From Belnapia mucosa (GTDB taxonomy: Bacteria > Pseudomonadota > Alphaproteobacteria > Acetobacterales > Acetobacteraceae): 64,000 nt of DNA. A model generated the notes under the pieces. That model had not been told where the DNA came from. It saw nothing but the letters and a program-made list of their open reading frames with translations, and ran no database searches. Location of the stretch: positions 1 to 64,000 of the forward strand of contig NZ_JAEUXJ010000003.1 in NCBI RefSeq assembly GCF_016775475.1, given 5' to 3'. Position 1 is the stretch's first letter; each line of letters starts with the position of its first letter. Positions 17,865 through 26,344 of this stretch are shown one piece after another. Position numbers and translations under genes: made by a program.

Positions 17865-18630
17865 ATTGTCTGGAAGCATTTTCCGAGTCGTCCGGCGTAT
17901 CCGCCGGACCTGAAAATGCTTGAAGCGCCCGCTCCACCCGATCCGCCCAGGCGGCGATCCCGGCTTCATCCGCCAGCAGGTCCTGCCGGACCTCGATCAG
18001 GGCCGCCGGCAGGCCGCGGGCGTCGCCATGCACCGGGACGGTGTAGTCGTGCTCGGGCTCGATCCGGTAGGGTTCGTTGTCGCCGATCACCAGGGCCGGG
18101 TCGGCGGCCAGCGCCGCGATCAGCCCCTGCCCGAGCGCCACGGCATCGGCATAGAGCAGCCCGGCATGCCAGGGGCGCCGCACCCCCTGGAAGACGGGGG
18201 TGAAGCTGTGAATGCCGAGCACGATGGTCGGCCGCCCCCGCCTTGCATCGAGGCAGGCGGCGACCGCGGCGTGGAAGGGCCGGAAGAAGCGGTCCTGCCG
18301 CGCCGCCACCTCAGCCTCCGAGAGATCCCGGTTGCCCGGAATCTCGGTATCCTCGCTGCGAAGCGGGATGGAGGTCGGCGCCCCGAGCGGCCGGTTGCAG
18401 TCGATCAGCAGCCGCGAATAGCCCGAGAGGAAGAGCGGCGCATCGAGCCGCGCCGAGAGCCGCCGCGCCAGCGCCGCCGCGCCGATATCCCAGGCGATGT
18501 GCCGCCCAAGCTCCGCCGGCGGCAGGCCGAGCCCGCCATACGAGGCGGGTATATGGTTCGAGGCATGCTCGCAGAGCAGCACGAAGGGCGAGCCGCCCTC
18601 CGGGTTCAGCGTGGTGACGGCCGGCCTCAC
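17845..18630 (-). CDS. N-formylglutamate amidohydrolase family protein
   Basis: The 261-residue zinc hydrolase-like protein has the family motifs LLCEHASNHIP, DIGAAALARRLSARLDAPL, SRLLIDCNRP and VLGIHSFTPVF. Family members hydrolyse N-formyl-L-glutamate in histidine degradation, but no hut genes are nearby, so the substrate may differ. I start it at the GTG at 18630, which overlaps the upstream stop (GTGA); the frame extends to 19104 only through the transglutaminase gene. The last 30 or so residues are encoded by a palindromic repeat (17874-17921) that appears to have replaced the native end. Confidence 0.9.
   Translation of the reverse strand: MRPAVTTLNPEGGSPFVLLCEHASNHIPASYGGLGLPPAELGRHIAWDIGAAALARRLSARLDAPLFLSGYSRLLIDCNRPLGAPTSIPLRSEDTEIPGNRDLSEAEVAARQDRFFRPFHAAVAACLDARRGRPTIVLGIHSFTPVFQGVRRPWHAGLLYADAVALGQGLIAALAADPALVIGDNEPYRIEPEHDYTVPVHGDARGLPAALIEVRQDLLADEAGIAAWADRVERALQAFSGPADTPDDSENASRQSRAVRG
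17874..17921. repeat. Nested palindrome inside the 3' end of the amidohydrolase gene
   Basis: Outer arms AAGCATTTTC (17874-17883) and GAAAATGCTT (17912-17921) pair perfectly. Inner arms GTCCGGCG (17890-17897) and CGCCGGAC (17902-17909) form an 8-bp stem with a TATC loop. The outer arms are far more AT-rich than the neighbourhood. It lies between convergent stops and is read through in frame by the minus-strand gene. It may work as a terminator for the Lin0512 operon, or be a mobile palindromic repeat. Confidence 0.7.
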
Positions 18631-19433
18631 CCCGGAATCTCGTCCGTCACCACCTGGAAATCGGCCAGCATGCAGGGGCCGAAGGTGGTGGTGATCGCCA
18701 CATCGGTCGCGTCGCGGCCGCGCGCCATCAGGATGCGGCCGATGCGCGGTTCGTTGTTGCGCGCATCGAAGGTGTGCCACTCGCCGCCGAGATAGACCTC
18801 GAACCAGGCGGCGAAATCCATCGGTCCGCCCGGCGGCACGCCGATATCGCCGAGCCAGCCGGTGCAGTAGCGCGCCGGGATGTTCAGGCAGCGGCAGAAG
18901 GTGACGGCCAGATGCGCATAGTCGCGGCAGACGCCGCGGCGTTCCATATAGGCATCCCAGGCCGTCCGCTGGGAGCTGGCATGCTCGTAGCCGAAGGTGA
19001 TGTGGTTGTGGACCCAGTCGCAGATCGCCTGCACCCGGGCCCAGCCCGGCGTCGTATGGGCGAAGAGCGACCAGGCGGTTTCCGACAGCCGGTCCGTCTC
19101 GCAATAGCGGCTGCCGAGCAGGAAGACGACAGCCTCATCCGGCAGCTCCTCCAGCGGATGCTGCATCGCCTCCGGCACCTGCCGGTCCCAGCTGCCGGGA
19201 TCGCGCACCACGAGGTCGGTCGAGATGGTCAGCCGCCCCGCCGGCGCGGTGATGCGGGTGCAGAGATTGCCGAAGCCGTCATTATACTGCCGCACCGGCA
19301 CCGGCGGATCGAGAGCGACGAAGGGCGATGCCTCGAGATCCGGCATGCGCGAGGGATGCGGGCTGACCATCAGCAGCATCGGGGTCGGCTGGGGGCAGTC
19401 ATAGACGATCTGGTAGCCGGCGCGGATGCGCAT
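18627..19433 (-). CDS. Transglutaminase-like protein lacking the canonical HAW histidine
   Basis: The 268-residue protein has a beta-rich N-terminal domain and a transglutaminase-like core: WVHNHITFGYEHASSQRTAW, then the nucleophile region ERRGVCRDYAHLAV with Cys169. The segment that normally reads HAWVEVYL reads AAWFEVYL here (residues 208-215), so the usual catalytic His is missing; Asp223 in TFDAR is present. Members may be cysteine proteases or amidases rather than cross-linkers. The gene is coupled to the downstream amidohydrolase by a GTGA overlap and lies 26 bases after a second transglutaminase gene. Confidence 0.88.
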   Translation of the reverse strand: MRIRAGYQIVYDCPQPTPMLLMVSPHPSRMPDLEASPFVALDPPVPVRQYNDGFGNLCTRITAPAGRLTISTDLVVRDPGSWDRQVPEAMQHPLEELPDEAVVFLLGSRYCETDRLSETAWSLFAHTTPGWARVQAICDWVHNHITFGYEHASSQRTAWDAYMERRGVCRDYAHLAVTFCRCLNIPARYCTGWLGDIGVPPGGPMDFAAWFEVYLGGEWHTFDARNNEPRIGRILMARGRDATDVAITTTFGPCMLADFQVVTDEIPG

Positions 19434-19459
19434 GGGAGTGGTCCTTCGTGGCGGCGGGA

Positions 19460-20350
19460 TCAGGGGCGGGGCGACGCATCCGGCGCCGCCTCCGTGACAT
19501 TCACTTCGACGGTCATGCCTAGGCTGTCGGCGGGGAAGCCGGTCCAGGTGCCATGTAGCGGCACGGCCTGGCGATGGTCGCGGGCGACGGCGACGCGAAT
19601 CAGGTCGCGATTGCCGATGATGCCGTTGGTGGGGTCGAGTTCCACCCAGCCGGCGCCGGGGACATAGACGCGCAGCCAGGCATGGGTCGCGCCGCCGCCG
19701 ATCCGCCCGCCTTCGCGCGGCACATAGAGGTAGCCGGTGACGAAGCGGGCGGCGAAGCCGAGGGCACGCACCGCCTCGATCATCAAGACGGCGAAGTCGC
19801 GGCAGCTGCCGCTGCCGAGCCGAAGGGTGCGCAGCGGCTCCTGCACCCCCTTCTCCTCACGCGCGACATAGGTGAAGCGAGCGCGGATCGCATGGGTGAT
19901 GCCGGCCAGCAGGTCCCGCGTCCGGGTCAGGCCGTCCTTGCGGAGGAATTGGCGCGCCCAGCGGTCCAGCTCGCCATCCGGGTCCGGATATTGGCGCTCC
20001 ATGGACCGGACGAGATCCGGCATCTCCTCGACGGCATAGGCGAAGGGATAGGTCTCCGCCCCCTCCCCCGCCGGCAGGTCCAGCGCATTGCCCGGGGAAT
20101 GTTCCAGTCGCACCAAGCTGTCGAAGCGCAACTCCCGCGCCCGTTCGGCGAAGCGGGCAACGGCGACGCTGTTGCCGAAGACATCGTGCAGCCAGCGCAG
20201 TTCCACCGGCTCCGGCGTGATGGCCAGCCGCGTTTCCAGCAACCGTTGGTCATGCCCCTCCAGCGGCCGCAGCATCATCCGGTGTTCGCCGAGGGCGACC
20301 GGTTGGCGGTAGCGGTAGGTGGTGACGTGCTGGACGGTGAGGACCGGCAT
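19460..20350 (-). CDS. Transglutaminase family protein with N-terminal Bact_transglu_N domain
   Basis: The 296-residue protein starts with the beta-sandwich domain (TTYRYRQPVALGEHRMMLRP) and continues into a transglutaminase-like core with an intact triad: Cys in GSGSCRDFAVLMIEA, His in ATHAWLRVYVPG and Asp in WVELDPTNG. I start it at the ATG at 20350 (MPVLTVQHVTTY), where homology begins; the frame extends to 20557 without support. It is the first gene of a three-gene set with a second transglutaminase-like protein and an N-formylglutamate amidohydrolase, suggesting joint work on gamma-glutamyl or amide substrates (inference). No signal peptide. Confidence 0.92.
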   Translation of the reverse strand: MPVLTVQHVTTYRYRQPVALGEHRMMLRPLEGHDQRLLETRLAITPEPVELRWLHDVFGNSVAVARFAERARELRFDSLVRLEHSPGNALDLPAGEGAETYPFAYAVEEMPDLVRSMERQYPDPDGELDRWARQFLRKDGLTRTRDLLAGITHAIRARFTYVAREEKGVQEPLRTLRLGSGSCRDFAVLMIEAVRALGFAARFVTGYLYVPREGGRIGGGATHAWLRVYVPGAGWVELDPTNGIIGNRDLIRVAVARDHRQAVPLHGTWTGFPADSLGMTVEVNVTEAAPDASPRP

Positions 20351-20626
20351 CCGGTCAGCCGAGCCGTGGGCGGGGTACGAGGCTGAGTAGGCGCATGAGT
20401 CGAATCTCCGATGCCGCCGGAGGGCCGGTCGGTGCGCGGGTACTGCTTTGTTGGGGTTGGTCCGACATAGGGCTCGGCCTCGGGCGATGTCGAGCGCGTA
20501 CGGTCGGAAACATGGCCTGCGCCGGCGTTTCGCCGATTCGTGATGGATCGGTGCCATGCCGAACCGTCATGCCTCGGCTGCCGGTACGGCCTATACATCC
20601 CGGGCCGGTTTGAGTAGAAGGCGCCC

Positions 20627-21082
20627 ATGCCGGCCTATAAACCCGATAATTTCAGCGACCGACTGAGTGCCGCCGCGAAGGCACGCCAAGCTCTGATGGA
20701 CAAGTTCCGCAATCTGCCAAAGCCGGATGATCCGGCTGTGCAGGAGCGGATCGCCGCGCAGAAGGCGATCGCCGAGGCCCGCGAGGCCCGCATCGCCGAG
20801 CGCAAGGCTGCCAAGGAAGCCGAGGCCGTCCGGATCGCCGCCGAGGCCGCGGCCCGCAAGGCCGAGGAAGAGCGCCTCGCCGCCGAGGCCCGCCAGCGCG
20901 AGATCGAGGAGGCCGCCCGTCGCGCCGAGGAGGCCCGTGCCCTGGCCCTCGAGAATGCCGACCGCGAGACCCGCGCCAAGATCCTCGACGACGAGAAGCG
21001 CCAGCGCGCCCTGGCCCTGGCCGCCGAGCAGAAGGCGGCGCGGGATGCCCGCTACGCCGCCCGCAAGGCCCGCAAGAAGTAG
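20627..21082 (+). CDS. DUF6481 family charged coiled-coil protein
   Basis: The 151-residue protein begins YKPDNFSDRLSAAAKARQAL and then becomes an almost continuous Ala/Glu/Arg/Lys helix to its end ARYAARKARKK. This composition and N-terminus fit the DUF6481 family of alphaproteobacteria, which has no known function. The helical body should be a long coiled coil or single alpha-helix, soluble and cytoplasmic. The ATG is preceded by AGAAGG. The upstream 276-bp region, shared with the divergent transglutaminase gene, is the longest non-coding gap here; I see no clear operator or riboswitch in it. Confidence 0.8.
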   Translation: MPAYKPDNFSDRLSAAAKARQALMDKFRNLPKPDDPAVQERIAAQKAIAEAREARIAERKAAKEAEAVRIAAEAAARKAEEERLAAEARQREIEEAARRAEEARALALENADRETRAKILDDEKRQRALALAAEQKAARDARYAARKARKK

Positions 21083-21085
21083 CGG

Positions 21086-22711
21086 CTATTCCGCCGCCGC
21101 GGCCGGCATCGCCCCGGCCGAAAGGCGGAAGCCCTCATAGCCCTTGGCGGCAATTTCGGCACACTTCTCCCGATAGGTGCCGACGCCGCCGATATAGGGC
21201 ATGAAGACCCGCGGCTTGCCCGGGACATTCGCGCCCATGTACCAGGACGCCGCCTGCGGGTAGAGCGTCCGGTCCGCCACCTCATTCACATGGGCGACCC
21301 AGGCCTCCTGCGCCTCCGGCGTCGGCTCGATGGTGGCGAAGCCCCGCGCCCGCATATGGGCGAGGCAGTCGCTCAGCCAATCCACATGCTGCTCGATCGA
21401 GACGATCATGTTGGACAGCACTGAAGGGCTGCCCGGGCCGGTGATCATGAAGAGGTTGGGGAAGCCGGCCGCCATCAACCCGAGATAGGTGCGCGGCCCC
21501 TCGGCCCAGCTCTCGGCCAGGCCGGCATCGCCACGGCCGCGGATATCGATGCGGGTCAGCGCGCCCGTCATCGCATCGAAGCCGGTGGCGAAGACGATGG
21601 CATCCACCTCCACCTCGCCCGCCGCGGTGCGGACGCCGCGCGGGGTGATGGCCTCGATCGGCGCCTCCCGCACATCCACCAGCGTGACATTGGGGCGGTT
21701 GAAGGTCTCGAAATACTCGATATCGACGCAGATGCGCTTGGTGCCGATCGGGTAGTCCTTGGGCGCCAGGATCTCCGCCACCTTCGGGTCCTTGACCAAG
21801 CCGCGGATCTTGTTGCGGACGAATTCCGCCGCGGTATCGTTCGCTGCACGGTTGGTGATGAGGTCGGCGAAGGCGCCCATGAAGGCGGTGCCGCCCCGGG
21901 CCCAGCGCGCCTCGTATTCCGCCTCGCGCTCCTCCGGTGTCACCTCGAGGGCGGATTTGTCGTTCAGCCCATAGAGGATGCCGGTGCGCATCATCCGCGC
22001 CTTGGCCCGGTGCGCCTCGTAGTCCGACTTCCACCAGGATTCGTATTCGTCATCCATCGGCGCGTTGCGCGAGGGGATGCTGAAATTGGGCGTCCGCTGG
22101 AACACCGTGACATGCGCCGCCTGCCGGGCGATCACCGGGATGGCCTGGATGGCGGAGGAGCCGGTGCCGATGACGGCGACGCGCCGGCCGCTGAAATCGA
22201 CCCCCTCATGCGGCCAGGCGCCGGTGTGGTAGGTGGCGCCCCCGAAGCTCTCCAGACCGGCGATCTCCGGCAGCTTGGCGGTGGAAAGGCAGCCCGTCGC
22301 CATGACGCAATACCGGGCGGTGAAGCAGTCGCCCCGATCGGTCTCGACCGTCCAGCGCCCAGTGGCCTCGTCATAGGCCGCGCGGGTCACCCGCGTCTCG
22401 AACCTGATGTCCCGCCGGAGGTCGAGCCGGTCCGCCACATGCGCCGCATAGCGCAGGATCTCCGGCTGGGAGGCGAAGCGCTCGGACCAATGCCAGTCCT
22501 GCTGCAGCTCCGGCAGGAAAGAGAAGGAGTACTGCATGCTTTCGACATCGCAGCGGGCGCCCGGATAGCGGTTCCAGTACCAGGTCCCGCCGACATCGGC
22601 CCCCTGTTCCAGCACCACGGCCGAGAGGCCGAGGCCGCGCATCCGATGCAGCATGTACAGGCCGGCAAAGCCGGCGCCCACGATCACCGCATCGATCCTG
22701 CTCTCGGACAT
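21086..22711 (-). CDS. Flavin-containing (Baeyer-Villiger type) monooxygenase
   Basis: The 541-residue enzyme has the FAD fold AVIVGAGFAGLYMLHRM at the N-terminus, the GGTWYWNRYPGARCDVES segment typical of cyclohexanone-type monooxygenases, the NADPH fold VAVIGTGSSAIQ, and the fingerprint FGGATYHTGAWPH that fits FxGxxxHxxxWP. It should insert oxygen next to a carbonyl using NADPH and O2. I chose the ATG at 22711 (MSESRIDAVIVG); the frame is open to 22840 without homology. It stands alone, divergent from an orphan binding-like protein, and its 3' end is three bases from the DUF6481 stop. Confidence 0.93.
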   Translation of the reverse strand: MSESRIDAVIVGAGFAGLYMLHRMRGLGLSAVVLEQGADVGGTWYWNRYPGARCDVESMQYSFSFLPELQQDWHWSERFASQPEILRYAAHVADRLDLRRDIRFETRVTRAAYDEATGRWTVETDRGDCFTARYCVMATGCLSTAKLPEIAGLESFGGATYHTGAWPHEGVDFSGRRVAVIGTGSSAIQAIPVIARQAAHVTVFQRTPNFSIPSRNAPMDDEYESWWKSDYEAHRAKARMMRTGILYGLNDKSALEVTPEEREAEYEARWARGGTAFMGAFADLITNRAANDTAAEFVRNKIRGLVKDPKVAEILAPKDYPIGTKRICVDIEYFETFNRPNVTLVDVREAPIEAITPRGVRTAAGEVEVDAIVFATGFDAMTGALTRIDIRGRGDAGLAESWAEGPRTYLGLMAAGFPNLFMITGPGSPSVLSNMIVSIEQHVDWLSDCLAHMRARGFATIEPTPEAQEAWVAHVNEVADRTLYPQAASWYMGANVPGKPRVFMPYIGGVGTYREKCAEIAAKGYEGFRLSAGAMPAAAAE

Positions 22712-22828
22712 GGTTCCTGCTCTCCGGGCCTTGGTCGGCGCTCTGTATGATCCCTGGGGTTGTCCCCCGGGTGAGCCCGCCACACTCTGCCCCCGGACGT
22801 CAATGCCCGCCGCCGGGAGAGGATCGTG

Positions 22829-23536
22829 ATGCAGGAACAACCACGTGCGCCACTGCGGATCTTCTCCACCCTGGCGGTGATGGGCCTGCTGCGGGAGGTG
22901 CTGCCGGGGCTGGAGGCAGGGCTCGGCGGGCCTATCGCCCCGGAATTCGCCCCGACCGCCGCCCTGCTCCGCCGCATCGAGGCCGGGGAGACGGCCGATC
23001 TCGCCATCCTCACCGCCGAGGCGGTGGAGGCGCTGATGGCCGAGGGCACCCTTCGCCCCGGCAGCCGGCGGGATATCTGCATTTCGGTCATCGGCATGGC
23101 GGTGCGGGCCGGGGCGCCGCGGCCGGATATCGCGACGCCGGAGGCCTGCCGCGCGACGCTGCTCGGCGCCCGGTCCATCGCCTATTCCCGCGCCGGGGCC
23201 AGCGGCATCTTCTTCGCCGGGCTGATCGAGCGGCTGGGCATCGCCGAGGCAGTGAATGCCAAATCCACCATCATCCCCCAGGGCTTCACCGCGGAACTGG
23301 CCGCGCGCGGCGAGGCGGAGATCGCCATCCAGCAGGTCAGCGAGCTGATGGCGGTGCCGGGGGTGGACATCGTCGGGGCGCTGCCGGAGGCGATGAACAC
23401 AAGGGCGGTGTTCTCGGCTGGCCTCTTCGCCGGAGCGGCGGAGGCAACGCCCGCCCTCCTCGCCCGCCTGGCCGAGGCGGCGACGCCGGAGCGCCTCGCC
23501 GCCCAGGGCCTTCGCCCGGCCGCTACTCCAGCGTGA
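22829..23536 (+). CDS. Periplasmic-binding-protein-like protein (ModA type) without a signal peptide
   Basis: The 235-residue protein resembles the molybdate-type solute-binding fold: LRIFSTLAVMGLLREVLP at the start, ADLAILTAEAVEALM, and SIAYSRAGASGIFFAGLIER in the middle. No hydrophobic signal sequence precedes the first strand, so it is probably cytoplasmic, or a sensory or enzyme-like relative. GGGAGAGG lies upstream; GTG 22826 immediately before the ATG is an alternative start. It is divergent from the monooxygenase gene, with 117 bp between. The 3' end overlaps the convergent TTT binding-protein gene by 14 bases. Confidence 0.75.
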   Translation: MQEQPRAPLRIFSTLAVMGLLREVLPGLEAGLGGPIAPEFAPTAALLRRIEAGETADLAILTAEAVEALMAEGTLRPGSRRDICISVIGMAVRAGAPRPDIATPEACRATLLGARSIAYSRAGASGIFFAGLIERLGIAEAVNAKSTIIPQGFTAELAARGEAEIAIQQVSELMAVPGVDIVGALPEAMNTRAVFSAGLFAGAAEATPALLARLAEAATPERLAAQGLRPAATPA

Positions 23537-24503
23537 TGCCGCGGCTGCGGATCACCTCGCCCCATTTGGCGCTCTCGGCCGCCAGATAGGCGGGGAATTC
23601 CTCCGGCCTGCCGAAAGTGGGGAAGATCGACCCCTGGCGCAGCCGCTCCAGCACCTCCGGGTTGCGCATCGTCGCGGCGAGGGCGGCCGAGAGCTGGCGG
23701 ATGATCGGCTCCGGCGTCCCGGCCGGGGCCAGCAGGGCGAAGTCGCTGGTCGCCTGGAAGCCGAAAAAGCCGCTCTCGGCGATGGTCGGCACGGTCGGCG
23801 CCAGCGGGTTGCGCTCCGGCGTGCTGACGCCGATGGCCGAGATCTGCCCGCTCGCCATCAGCGGCAGGGCGGTGACGGCATCGACGAAGGCCAGCTGCAC
23901 CTCCCCCGTGACCAGCGCCTGCACCGCCGGCGCGCCGCCGCGATAGGTGACGTTCTGCACCTGGATGCCGGCCGCGCGCAGGAACAGCTCGGTCGCCAGA
24001 TGCGCCGAGGAGCCGGCGCCGGAGGAGGCATAGCTCAGCCGCCCCGGCATGGTCTTCGCCCTGGCGACGAAGCTGGCGATATCCGGCGTGCCGAGCTGCG
24101 GGTTCACGCAGAGGAAGATGGGCGAGACGGCGATGCGCCCGATCGGGGCGAAGGCATGGTCGTCGTCATAGCCGCGCTGGGGGAAGAGGTGGCGCGACAT
24201 GGCATAGGTGGAATTCACCCCGAGCAGCAGCGTGTAGCCATCCGGCCGGGCGCGGGCGACGCTCGCATGCCCGATGGTGCCGGAGGCGCCGGGCCGGTTG
24301 TCCACCACCACATTGCCCGGCAGCTCCTTCGAGAGCTGCTGCGCCACCACCCGGCCGACGAAATCGGTGGAGCCGCCAGGCGCCCAGGCGACGACGATGG
24401 TGACCGGCCGGGCCGGGTTGGGCCAGGGCTCCCCCTGGGCCCGGGCAGCGCGGGCGCCGAGCGGGATGAGCCCGGCCAGGACGGCGCGGCGATGCAGGGT
24501 CAT
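23523..24503 (-). CDS. Tripartite tricarboxylate transporter binding protein (Bug family)
   Basis: The 326-residue protein has a signal sequence (LHRRAVLAGLIPLGARAARAQ) and the Bug/TctC fold: ARPVTIVVAWAPGGSTDFVG, VVDNRPGASGTIGHASVARA, DGYTLLLGVNSTYAM and the C-terminal lobe with APAGTPEPIIRQL. Bug proteins capture carboxylates in the periplasm. No TctA/TctB membrane genes are nearby, so it is an orphan receptor. The ATG at 24503 follows GGGAGGA. Its paralogues are often numerous in such genomes, and the ligand cannot be predicted. Confidence 0.93.
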   Translation of the reverse strand: MTLHRRAVLAGLIPLGARAARAQGEPWPNPARPVTIVVAWAPGGSTDFVGRVVAQQLSKELPGNVVVDNRPGASGTIGHASVARARPDGYTLLLGVNSTYAMSRHLFPQRGYDDDHAFAPIGRIAVSPIFLCVNPQLGTPDIASFVARAKTMPGRLSYASSGAGSSAHLATELFLRAAGIQVQNVTYRGGAPAVQALVTGEVQLAFVDAVTALPLMASGQISAIGVSTPERNPLAPTVPTIAESGFFGFQATSDFALLAPAGTPEPIIRQLSAALAATMRNPEVLERLRQGSIFPTFGRPEEFPAYLAAESAKWGEVIRSRGITLE

Positions 24504-24586
24504 TCCGGTGGGTCCTCCCGCTTTCCTTGACCCGCAGCTACCCGCGAGTACCGTGCCCCGCAAGTGGGAAGGCGGGGGAACGAGCC

Positions 24587-25459
24587 GTGGCCGAGAGCTG
24601 GGACCGGAAGCCCGCCTATCTGGCCGCGCTGATCGGCAGCGATATCGGCGCCTCCCTGACGCCTGCCATGCATGAGCGCGAGGGCGCGGCGCAGGGGCTG
24701 CGCGCCATCTATCGCCTGCTGGACTTCACCACGCTCGGCCTCGGCCCCGAGGCACTGGAGGCGCTGCTGGTCGCGGCCGAGCGGATGGGCTGCGCCGGGG
24801 TGAACGTCACCCATCCCTGCAAGCAATCCGTCATCCCCCTGCTCGACGAGCTGTCCGAGGATGCGCGGGCGCTCGGCGCGGTGAATGCGGTGGTGCTGCG
24901 GGACGGGCGCCGGGTGGGACACAATACCGACTGGTCGGGCTTCGCCGAGGGCTTCCGCCGCGGCCTGCCGGATGCGTCGCGCCGCCAGGTGGTCCAGCTC
25001 GGCGCCGGCGGGGCAGGCTCGGCGGTGGCGCATGCGCTGCTGACGCTCGGCACGGAGCGGCTGGTGATCCTCGATACCGATGCCGCTCGCGCCGCCGCGC
25101 TCGCCGCCTCGCTGGCCGCCCGCTTCGGCGCCGGCCGGGCGGTGGCGGGCGAGGATCCGGCGAAGGCGATGGCGGCGGCCGATGGGCTGGTCAATTGCAC
25201 CCCGGTCGGCATGGCGAAACACCCCGGCCTGCCGCTGCCCGCATCGCTGCTGCGGCCCGATCTCTGGGTCGCCGAGATCGTCTATTTCCCGCTGGAGACG
25301 GCGCTACTGCGAACGGCCCGGGCGCTCGGCTGCCGCACCCTGGATGGCGGCGGCATGGCGGTGTTCCAGGCCGTCGGCGCCTTCCGCCTCTTCACCGGGA
25401 TCGAGCCCGATGCGGAGCGGATGCGGCGGCATTTCGCCGCCCTGGTCGCGGCCCAATAA
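24587..25459 (+). CDS. Shikimate/quinate dehydrogenase family protein
   Basis: The 290-residue enzyme has the substrate site ASLTPAMHEREGAAQG, the catalytic lysine region GVNVTHPCKQ, the NTDWSGF aspartate and the NAD(P) fold QLGAGGAGSAVAHAL, ending with GGGMAVFQAVGAF. The SLTP variant, Thr instead of the second Ser of AroE, is typical of quinate/shikimate dehydrogenases used in catabolism, so this is probably not the biosynthetic AroE. I start at GTG 24587 after a GGCGGGGG stretch; the frame is open to 24527. It is in an operon with an SDR 14 bases downstream. Confidence 0.9.
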   Translation: MAESWDRKPAYLAALIGSDIGASLTPAMHEREGAAQGLRAIYRLLDFTTLGLGPEALEALLVAAERMGCAGVNVTHPCKQSVIPLLDELSEDARALGAVNAVVLRDGRRVGHNTDWSGFAEGFRRGLPDASRRQVVQLGAGGAGSAVAHALLTLGTERLVILDTDAARAAALAASLAARFGAGRAVAGEDPAKAMAAADGLVNCTPVGMAKHPGLPLPASLLRPDLWVAEIVYFPLETALLRTARALGCRTLDGGGMAVFQAVGAFRLFTGIEPDAERMRRHFAALVAAQ

Positions 25460-25473
25460 CGGAGGAAACACGC

Positions 25474-26271
25474 ATGAGCCAGGACAACCCCTACCCCGCC
25501 GACCTCTTCGCCGGGGAGGTCGCGCTGGTGACCGGCGCCGGTTCGGGCATCGGCCGGGGCATCGCCGAATGGCTCGCCCGCTGCGGCGCCATGGTGCTGG
25601 CCAGCGACCTGGACCCCGCGCGCGGCGAGGCTGCCGTCGCGGCGCTGCGGGCCGCCGGCGGCCGGGCCGAATTCCTGCAGGCCGATCTGGCGAGCGAGAA
25701 CGGGCATGCGGCGCTGGCCGAGGCGGCAGCGGCACAGGGACCGGTGGCGATGCTGGTCCACAGTGCCTCCCCGCCGCGGCCGGAGCGGCAGACGGTGGGT
25801 GCCGTCACCGCCGCCGAATGGGATGCGATGGCGAATACCAATCTCCGCTCCGGCTTCTTCCTGGCCCGGGCGATCGGCCAGCGGATGGTGCAGGCGGGGC
25901 TGCGCGGGCGGATGATCTTCATCGCCTCATTGCATGCCGAGACGCCGCGGAACCTACCCCACTACAGCGCCGCCAAGGCCGGCCAGGTGATGCTGGTGCG
26001 GGAGCTGGCGCGGTATTTCGGCCCGGCCGGCATCCGGGTGAATGGGGTGGCACCTGGGGCCATCCCCGGCGGCGGCTTCCAGGGCGACTTCGCGGCGCTG
26101 GCGCGGAAGGTGCCGATGGGCCGGGTCGGCAGCGCGGAGGACATCGCCAGGGCCGCCATCCCGCTGCTCTCGGATCGCTGCATGCCCTATGTGACCGGGG
26201 CGGTGCTGCCGGTGGATGGCGGTCTGGCGCTGGGCAATTGGATCGACCCCGCCTCGGCGCTGGACGATTAG
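25474..26271 (+). CDS. Short-chain dehydrogenase/reductase (SDR)
   Basis: The 265-residue SDR has the cofactor motif VTGAGSGIGRGIAEWLA, the structural NTNLRSGF segment, and the catalytic Ser (FIASLHAE) with Tyr and Lys (YSAAKAG). The C-terminus VTGAVLPVDGGLALG is standard. It should be an NAD(P)-dependent alcohol or sugar oxidoreductase. GGAGGA lies eight bases before the ATG, 14 bases after the quinate/shikimate-type dehydrogenase, so both may act on one alicyclic acid (inference). Confidence 0.93.
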   Translation: MSQDNPYPADLFAGEVALVTGAGSGIGRGIAEWLARCGAMVLASDLDPARGEAAVAALRAAGGRAEFLQADLASENGHAALAEAAAAQGPVAMLVHSASPPRPERQTVGAVTAAEWDAMANTNLRSGFFLARAIGQRMVQAGLRGRMIFIASLHAETPRNLPHYSAAKAGQVMLVRELARYFGPAGIRVNGVAPGAIPGGGFQGDFAALARKVPMGRVGSAEDIARAAIPLLSDRCMPYVTGAVLPVDGGLALGNWIDPASALDD

Positions 26272-26286
26272 TAAACTGAGACCGGT

Positions 26287-26342
26287 CCAGGCCGGGTTCC
26301 GGCCTGGTGGATGGGGCCTGGGGAAGGCAAAGCCTTCCCCAG
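26287..26342. terminator. Two tandem hairpins between convergent genes
   Basis: CCAGGCCGG (26287-26295) pairs perfectly with CCGGCCTGG (26299-26307). CTGGGGAAGGC (26318-26328) pairs perfectly with GCCTTCCCCAG (26332-26342) around an AAA loop. They fill the gap between the SDR stop and the arfB stop. Neither has a long T tract, so termination would be stem-driven, in both directions. Confidence 0.65.
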
Positions 26343-26344
26343 CA

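Noticed and set aside
20351..20626. Small gene or riboswitch in the longest non-coding gap
   Set aside because: Only short frames without good ribosome-binding sites are present, and I see no convincing conserved RNA structure.
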